Source: Lachnospiraceae bacterium UBA3401
Lineage (GTDB): Bacteria; Bacillota; Clostridia; Lachnospirales; Lachnospiraceae
Length of the DNA: 26,470 nucleotides
Direction: 5' to 3'
Assembly (NCBI GenBank): GCA_002358575.1
Contig: DEPD01000089.1
Coordinates: 1-26,470 of the forward strand
Part shown: positions 23,028 through 26,470 of the stretch, piece after piece
Layout: the number at the start of each line of letters is the position of its first letter
Position numbering within the stretch: position 1 is the first letter of the stretch
Program-made: the position numbers and the translations under genes
The notes under the pieces: model-generated
The model's input: only the letters and a program-made list of their open reading frames with translations
Database searches by the model: none
Told to the model about the DNA's origin: nothing

Positions 23028-23039
23028 GAGTTCGAGTGA
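23028..23039. other. att core, junction of elements 2 and 3
   Basis: GAGTTCGAGTGA is identical to 3077-3088, with unrelated bases on both sides. It is flanked by element 2 arm-like repeats on the left and element 3 arm-like repeats on the right. Confidence 0.7.
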
Positions 23040-23097
23040 TGAAATGGGTTTTGAGAAGCTAGTATTTATGCGGATTCCAAACAAAATTGTTTAGGTG

Positions 23098-23116
23098 TTG
23101 GCAACGATTTGGCAAC
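23098..23116. repeat. Putative integrase arm-type sites of element 3 (left end)
   Basis: TTGGCAAC at 23098-23105 and 23109-23116, direct, 11-bp period, separated by GAT. The TGGCAAC units begin 71 and 82 bp after the core start, against 72 and 83 bp for TGGGTAC in element 2. Confidence 0.65.
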
Positions 23117-23163
23117 ATTTTTCACATCACGCATTAAATAATTACATCAATGGCATAAGAAAA

Positions 23164-23212
23164 ACCTTGCTGATTTTCAGATATGTAACTGAATATCGGC
23201 AAGGTCTTTTTA
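23164..23212 (-). terminator. Terminator of element 3 XRE gene
   Basis: ACCTTGCTGAT (23164-23174) pairs with ATCGGCAAGGT (23195-23205) with one G-U pair and an inner TTCAG/CTGAA stem; T-runs follow on both strands. It sits just beyond the stop of the minus-strand XRE gene at 23216, as the 3096-3139 terminator does for element 2. Confidence 0.8.
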
Positions 23213-23215
23213 TGC

Positions 23216-23776
23216 TTATTTCTGTTTTTTCTTTTTAGCTGTTTTCTTTTCTTCTTTCTCGATTTTCTGAAATTCCTCCATAAGCATATCGCTGACCGCC
23301 TGTGAGGGGACTTTCGCCCAATGATGCGAAGTGTCCAGTTCGGGGTACTTGTACCGCCACTGGTCGTATTCCTCTTTGGTAATCTCGCCCTGTTCCAGTT
23401 TGGCGGCTTGCTCCTGCCATGCGTGGAACATATCAAACATGGACGTATAAGTGGAATAGTCGGATTTGTCAAGGCGCAGGCAGATTTCCCCGTCAATCTC
23501 CCCGATTTTCAGCCCGTACATATCCTCTAGCGCAAAGAGCGTGTGCATAAGCCCGATATAGGTATCAATATCCGGCACGGTGAGGGCGTGGGTGCTTATA
23601 TCAAAGATACCCGCCATTTCTTTTACAAGGTCGTGCTTTGGTGTCCTCGCTTCGGTTTCATACTGTGCCATACGGACATCAGAGGTCTTTCCGAGAAAGC
23701 CGAGGATTTCACCTAACTGTTTCTGTGTCATGCCCTTTCGGTTGCGGAAAAAGCGGATACGTTTGCCGATTGCCAT
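23216..23776 (-). CDS. XRE-family transcriptional regulator of element 3
   Basis: A 186-residue protein. Residues 4-62 form a Cro/CI helix-turn-helix (KRIRFFRNRKGMTQKQLGEI, then DVRMAQYETEARTPKHDLVK). The C-terminal part contains EEYDQWRYKYPELDTS, comparable to the DYDRWMDTYPEQ stretch in the element 2 regulator, and ends in a lysine-rich tail (KKTAKKKKQK). It has the same length and divergent position as the element 2 regulator. AACGGAGG precedes the ATG on the minus strand. It likely represses the excisionase-integrase promoter by binding the CTTAAA/GTTAAG-type repeats in the shared upstream region. Confidence 0.85.
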   Translation of the reverse strand: MAIGKRIRFFRNRKGMTQKQLGEILGFLGKTSDVRMAQYETEARTPKHDLVKEMAGIFDISTHALTVPDIDTYIGLMHTLFALEDMYGLKIGEIDGEICLRLDKSDYSTYTSMFDMFHAWQEQAAKLEQGEITKEEYDQWRYKYPELDTSHHWAKVPSQAVSDMLMEEFQKIEKEEKKTAKKKKQK

Positions 23777-24112
23777 AATAAAACCTCCGTTATTGTGAAG
23801 TGAGGTAAAGTCATGCCAGCTCGATTACGCTCCGCTTCATCTCGCTGTGGCGGTGCGCCATATACGCCTGTCAGAAAGTAGTTCAGTGTGTGCAAGCACC
23901 CGCCGCCCTGTTTTCCGCCAGTCGTGCATGACTTTACTTAAACAAATCTGTTGAAGTTAGTATAACATGGTGCAATAGAAATAGCAAGAATAACTTAAAT
24001 AAAAAAAGTTAAGATTTTCCTGCAAACCACTTGACTTAACGGAATTTATTTAGTATCATATCAACAAGACTTAAACAAAAACAGTTAAATATTGAAAGGA
24101 GAGGGTATCTGA
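23777..24112. promoter_or_regulatory. Divergent control region between XRE and excisionase of element 3
   Basis: Plus-strand promoter: TTGACT (24031-24036), 17-bp spacer, TATCAT (24054-24059), before the excisionase. Minus-strand promoter: TTGCTA (23982-23987), 17-bp spacer, TATACT (23959-23964), giving the XRE mRNA a leader of about 175 nt. Three similar part-symmetrical sites are present: ACTTAAACAAATCTGTTGAAGT shortened to its arms ACTTAA...GAAGT (23936-23957), CTTAA...TTAAG (23994-24013) and ACTTAAAC...CAGTTAA (24069-24088). They overlap or flank both promoters as repressor operators would. The leader itself has 12-bp complementary arms at 23805-23816 and 23926-23937. Confidence 0.65.
23837..23929 (-). 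CDS. Possible leader peptide in XRE mRNA, 30 aa
   Basis: On the minus strand an ATG at 23929 opens a 30-codon frame (MHDWRKTGRRVLAHTELLSD...) ending at 23837, wholly inside the 5' leader of the element 3 XRE gene and inside its 12-bp complementary arms. It has no clear Shine-Dalgarno, and codon evidence is too short to judge. Reported as a candidate only. Confidence 0.2.
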   Translation of the reverse strand: MHDWRKTGRRVLAHTELLSDRRIWRTATAR

Positions 24113-24292
24113 ATGACAGAGAAATCATTTATGACGGTGGAGGAAGTGGCAGCGGAACTGCGTGTGTCAAAGTCAAAAGTCTATCAGATTGTAAGGGAAC
24201 TGAACGCAGAAATGCAGAAACAGGGCTATCTGACGGTGGCAGGACGTGTGAACGCTACATTTTTTCATAAAAAGGTATGTTACAGCAAATAG
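24113..24292 (+). CDS. Excisionase-like small HTH protein of element 3
   Basis: A 59-residue protein (MTEKSFMTVEEVAAELRVSK at the start, then SKVYQIVRELNAEMQKQGYL and a wing TVAGRVNATFFHKKV). The helix-turn-helix plus wing pattern and the position directly before an integrase identify it as a recombination directionality factor, homologous in plan to the element 2 protein at 3906-4100. GAAAGGAGAGGG (24094-24105) gives a strong ribosome binding site. The integrase starts 15 bp after its stop. The upstream promoter and three operator-like repeats place it under control of the divergent XRE regulator. Confidence 0.8.
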   Translation: MTEKSFMTVEEVAAELRVSKSKVYQIVRELNAEMQKQGYLTVAGRVNATFFHKKVCYSK

Positions 24293-24307
24293 AAAGGAGA
24301 TGATGAA

Positions 24308-25444
24308 ATGGCTGTATACAAGGACAACGCTACGGGGACGTGGCGAGTTATCTACCGCTTTACCAACTGGAAAGGGGAGAGGAAACAGACACAAAAGAGA
24401 GGTTTTGCAACCAAAAGGGAAGCGCAGGCGTGGGAGCATGAAGCCATGTTAAAGCAGGGCGCAAAGCTGGATATGACGTTCGGCAGTTTCTTTGAAGTGT
24501 ACGAAGCCGACAAGAAACAGCGTGTCAAGGAAAGCACTTGGGAGTCCAAAAGCCATGTGATACGGACAAAGATTTTACCGTATTTTGAGAACCGCAAAAT
24601 CGCAGAGATTGAAGCAAAGGACGTGATTGCGTGGCAGAATGAGTTAATGGCATACCGTGACGAGAAAGGAAAGCCCTATTCAGCGGATTATTTGAGGACA
24701 ATCCATGCACAACTTACGGCGATATTCAACCATGCGGTAAACTTTTATAATCTTCCTTACAACCCGGCAAGGCGGGCGGGAACGATTGGGAGCGAAGCCG
24801 TTAAGGAAATGGACTTTTGGACGAAAGAGGAATATCTGAAATTCTCCGAAGCCATGATGGATAAGCCCCGTTCCTATTATGCGTTTGAAATGCTCTACTG
24901 GTGCGGTATGCGTTCCGGCGAACTTCTTGCCTTAACGCCTGCTGATATTGATTTTGAGAAACAGACGGTCACGATTAGCAAGACTTTCCACCGCTCCAAA
25001 GGGCGTGACATTATCACAAGCCCTAAGACGAAAAAGAGCAACCGCACAATCAAAATGCCGCCGTTTCTCTGTGAGGAAATGCAGGAGTACATCAAAATGC
25101 TTTATGACATCAAGCCGGACGAGCGTTTATTTACGGTCACAAAATCCTACCTCAATCACGAAATGGAGCGAGGGGCGAAGCAGGCAGGCGTTAAGAAAAT
25201 CCGTGTCCACGATATTCGCCATAGTGCGGTTTCACTCTTAATCAACATGGGATTTTCGGTATTAGCGATTGGGGAGCGCATGGGGCATGAAGCGGAGAAA
25301 ATCACTTACCGTTACGCCCACCTGTTCCCCACGGTGCAGACGGAAATGGCGGAGAAATTGGAAATGGAGAGAATGACAAAGGAGGAAAATCCTCTGCTCC
25401 TGCAAGGGCAGTCGCATTTTCCTGCGGAAAACAGGGAGGATTAG
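24308..25444 (+). CDS. int: Tyrosine recombinase (integrase) of element 3
   Basis: A 378-residue integrase with the same three-part plan as the element 2 enzyme: an arm-binding domain (DNATGTWRVIYRFTNWKG, KQTQKRGFATKREAQAWEHE), a core-binding domain (55-150) and a catalytic domain with Arg202 (CGMRSGE), Lys240, His301 and Arg304 (VHDIRHSAV), His327 (MGHE) and Tyr336 (YRYAH). AAAGGAGATGATG precedes the ATG. The two integrases share many positions (LPYF, FY.LR/FYNLP.NP, ERG.K..GVKKI.VH) yet differ enough to bind different arm sequences. It should act at the same core. Confidence 0.95.
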   Translation: MAVYKDNATGTWRVIYRFTNWKGERKQTQKRGFATKREAQAWEHEAMLKQGAKLDMTFGSFFEVYEADKKQRVKESTWESKSHVIRTKILPYFENRKIAEIEAKDVIAWQNELMAYRDEKGKPYSADYLRTIHAQLTAIFNHAVNFYNLPYNPARRAGTIGSEAVKEMDFWTKEEYLKFSEAMMDKPRSYYAFEMLYWCGMRSGELLALTPADIDFEKQTVTISKTFHRSKGRDIITSPKTKKSNRTIKMPPFLCEEMQEYIKMLYDIKPDERLFTVTKSYLNHEMERGAKQAGVKKIRVHDIRHSAVSLLINMGFSVLAIGERMGHEAEKITYRYAHLFPTVQTEMAEKLEMERMTKEENPLLLQGQSHFPAENRED

Positions 25445-25448
25445 GAAA

Positions 25449-25772
25449 ATGGAAAAATCACTGGATTACAAGGGAAGATGGCGCAACCATACGGTGGCAT
25501 TCCGGGTGTCGGACGAAGAAGCAAAGCTGTTGAATGATTTGGTGGCACTGTCGGGGCTGACAAAGCAGGACTATATCACAAGGCGGCTCTTATGCCGGGA
25601 CGTTGTGGTGCAGGGCAATCCGAGGGTGTATAAGGCACTGAAAAATCAGATGGCGGCAATTTATGAGGAATTGAAACGTATGGAAAGCATAAGCCCGGAC
25701 AATGACGAACTACTCTATACATTACAAGTTATTGCAATCACTTTGGACGGTCTGAAAGGGGAAGATGAATGA
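25449..25772 (+). CDS. Small RHH-like protein, possible MobC-type accessory factor (element 3)
   Basis: A 107-residue protein: RNHTVAFRVSDEEAKLLNDL (12-31) then SGLTKQDYITRRLLCRDVVV, a strand-helix-helix layout seen in RHH and MobC-like relaxosome proteins, followed by a helical half. It matches the element 2 protein at 5166-5501 in position and pattern (HTVAF..SDEE...SGL.K.DY versus NTIAF..SDEE...SGL.KGDY). It starts 5 bp after the integrase stop, and its stop overlaps the start of the next gene (ATGA, 25769-25772), so the run is one operon. Confidence 0.65.
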   Translation: MEKSLDYKGRWRNHTVAFRVSDEEAKLLNDLVALSGLTKQDYITRRLLCRDVVVQGNPRVYKALKNQMAAIYEELKRMESISPDNDELLYTLQVIAITLDGLKGEDE

Positions 25773-26470
25773 CAGAAAAAAAGAAATCGACTGCTCCCGT
25801 ATCATCTGTTGGCGCAGATGGGGAACAGCCAAACAAAAAAATATCCAATGAAATTATAGCAAATGAAACAGCAAAAAACAATCTGCAAGCCACAAAAAGC
25901 CCGGAGAAATCCGGGCAGGGCGGCGGGCTTCAAACTGTTTCCATGACAGAACTGTATGATACGGTGTACTCGCCGAGAACGCCTGTTGTGGACGGCTTTC
26001 TGTATGGCGGCACTTACCTCTTTGTGGGTGCACCGAAAGTGGGAAAATCATTCTTTATGGGGCAGCTTGCCTACCATGTGGCTATGGGGCTTCCGCTGTG
26101 GAATTATCCCGTCCGAAAAGGGACGGTATTATATCTTGCATTGGAAGATGATTATGCAAGGCTTCAGCGGCGGTTGTCCGTCATGTTCGGCGTGGAGTGT
26201 GCAGACAATTTATTTTTCGCAACGCAGGCAAAGACGCTGAATGAGGGACTGGACGGAGAATTAGAGGGCTTCATCAAAGAGCATAAGGACGCAAGGCTGA
26301 TTATCATTGACACGCTCCAAAAGGTGCGTGAGGTCGGCGGGGACAGGTACAGTTATTCCAGTGATTATGAGATTGTGACAAAGTTAAAATCATTCAGCGA
26401 TAAATACGGTGTCTGCCTGTTGGTGGTTCACCATACCCGCAAGTTGGAGTCCGAGGACAGCTTCGATATG
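25769..26470 (+). CDS. RepA-like AAA ATPase (AAA_25), partial at window end
   Basis: An open frame of 234 codons from ATG 25769 to the window end without a stop. The first 60 residues are polar and low-complexity. The ATPase then shows Walker A GAPKVGKS (87-94), YLALEDDYARLQRRL, Walker B LIIIDTLQKV (177-186) and VVHHTRK (near 222-228), the signature of RepA/RSF1010-type hexameric helicases (AAA_25). Its start overlaps the stop of the previous gene by four bases. It probably serves replication of the excised element 3, in place of the CHC2/VapE pair of element 2. The C-terminal part is not seen. Confidence 0.85.
   Translation, partial: MTEKKKSTAPVSSVGADGEQPNKKISNEIIANETAKNNLQATKSPEKSGQGGGLQTVSMTELYDTVYSPRTPVVDGFLYGGTYLFVGAPKVGKSFFMGQLAYHVAMGLPLWNYPVRKGTVLYLALEDDYARLQRRLSVMFGVECADNLFFATQAKTLNEGLDGELEGFIKEHKDARLIIIDTLQKVREVGGDRYSYSSDYEIVTKLKSFSDKYGVCLLVVHHTRKLESEDSFDM

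Larger units (their letters stand above)
3077..23039. mobile_element. Integrative mobilizable element 2, complete, about 20 kb
   Basis: The segment is bounded by two copies of the 12-bp core and carries the same 11-bp-period TGGGTAC repeats near both ends (3149-3167, 22907-22925), the layout expected of an integrated tyrosine-recombinase element. It has an integrase and excisionase at the left end, CHC2/VapE replication genes, ParM/ParR-like genes, a MobV relaxase with an oriT-like region and TnpV, but no type IV secretion genes. It is therefore mobilizable rather than self-conjugative. The right third (11464-22833) is restriction and defence cargo. Confidence 0.75.
23028..26470. mobile_element. 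Left-hand part of integrative element 3 (partial)
   Basis: It starts at the shared core and repeats the left-end plan of element 2: arm-like repeats, terminator, minus-strand XRE gene, excisionase, integrase, RHH-like gene. It then diverges with a RepA-like ATPase instead of the CHC2/VapE pair. Genes are visibly richer in G and C than those of element 2 and only moderately similar at protein level, so this is a relative and not a recent duplicate. The right end lies outside the window. Confidence 0.7.

Noticed and set aside
1..26470. CRISPR array
   Set aside because: The only repeated units are short (7-15 bp), few, and not separated by regular unique spacers.
1..26470. Self-transmissible conjugative element
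   Set aside because: No VirB4, coupling protein or other type IV secretion gene is visible; only a relaxase and an oriT-like region are present in element 2.

Overview
The window looks like DNA from a low-to-mid-GC, Gram-positive gut-type Firmicute, probably Lachnospiraceae or a related Clostridium-group organism. This rests on strong AGGAGG-type ribosome binding sites, TTG and GTG starts with good Shine-Dalgarno sequences, and the gene families present (yjdF with its leader RNA, TnpV, MobV relaxase, CHC2/VapE replication pair). No chromosomal housekeeping gene or ribosomal RNA is visible, so this is accessory DNA throughout.

The best reading is a tandem stack of three related integrative elements in the same orientation. 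The 12-bp sequence GAGTTCGAGTGA occurs at 3077-3088 and 23028-23039, exactly where three gene modules abut. Around each copy lies a pair of short direct repeats with an 11-bp period. To the left of each core they begin exactly 121 bp away (2956 and 22907); to the right they begin 71-72 bp away (3149 and 23099). Their sequence differs between elements: TGATACC in element 1, TGGGTAC at both ends of element 2, TTGGCAAC in element 3. They look like integrase arm-type sites around a shared att core.

Element 1 (1 to about 3088, left end outside) shows its right-hand part: a small HTH protein, two small proteins, a yjdF riboswitch plus yjdF, a 4-oxalocrotonate tautomerase-like gene, and an AT-rich two-gene cassette of a TIR-domain protein and a helical partner next to the right end.

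Element 2 (about 3077-23039, complete, about 20 kb) begins with a divergent XRE repressor / excisionase / tyrosine integrase module. It continues with a small RHH-like protein, CHC2 primase and VapE-type helicase, a six-copy GTTTACA cluster, ParM-like and ParR-like genes, a structured oriT-like region, a MobV relaxase and TnpV. Its right third is defence cargo: HTH protein, hsdM, hsdS, a TIR protein, hsdR, a DUF1016/YhcG-type nuclease gene bracketed by two related palindromes, and a large helicase-nuclease fusion. It is best described as an integrative mobilizable element with its own replication and segregation genes that carries a defence island.

Element 3 (from about 23028, right end outside) repeats the same left-end plan with diverged, more GC-rich genes: XRE repressor, excisionase, integrase, RHH-like protein and a RepA-like AAA ATPase that runs off the window. 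In both elements whose right ends are visible the last genes before the att core are (putative) defence genes.

The most interesting points are the att geometry of the stack, the TIR effector translationally coupled to hsdS inside a type I restriction operon, the palindrome-flanked nuclease gene, and the TIR two-gene cassette at the end of element 1.
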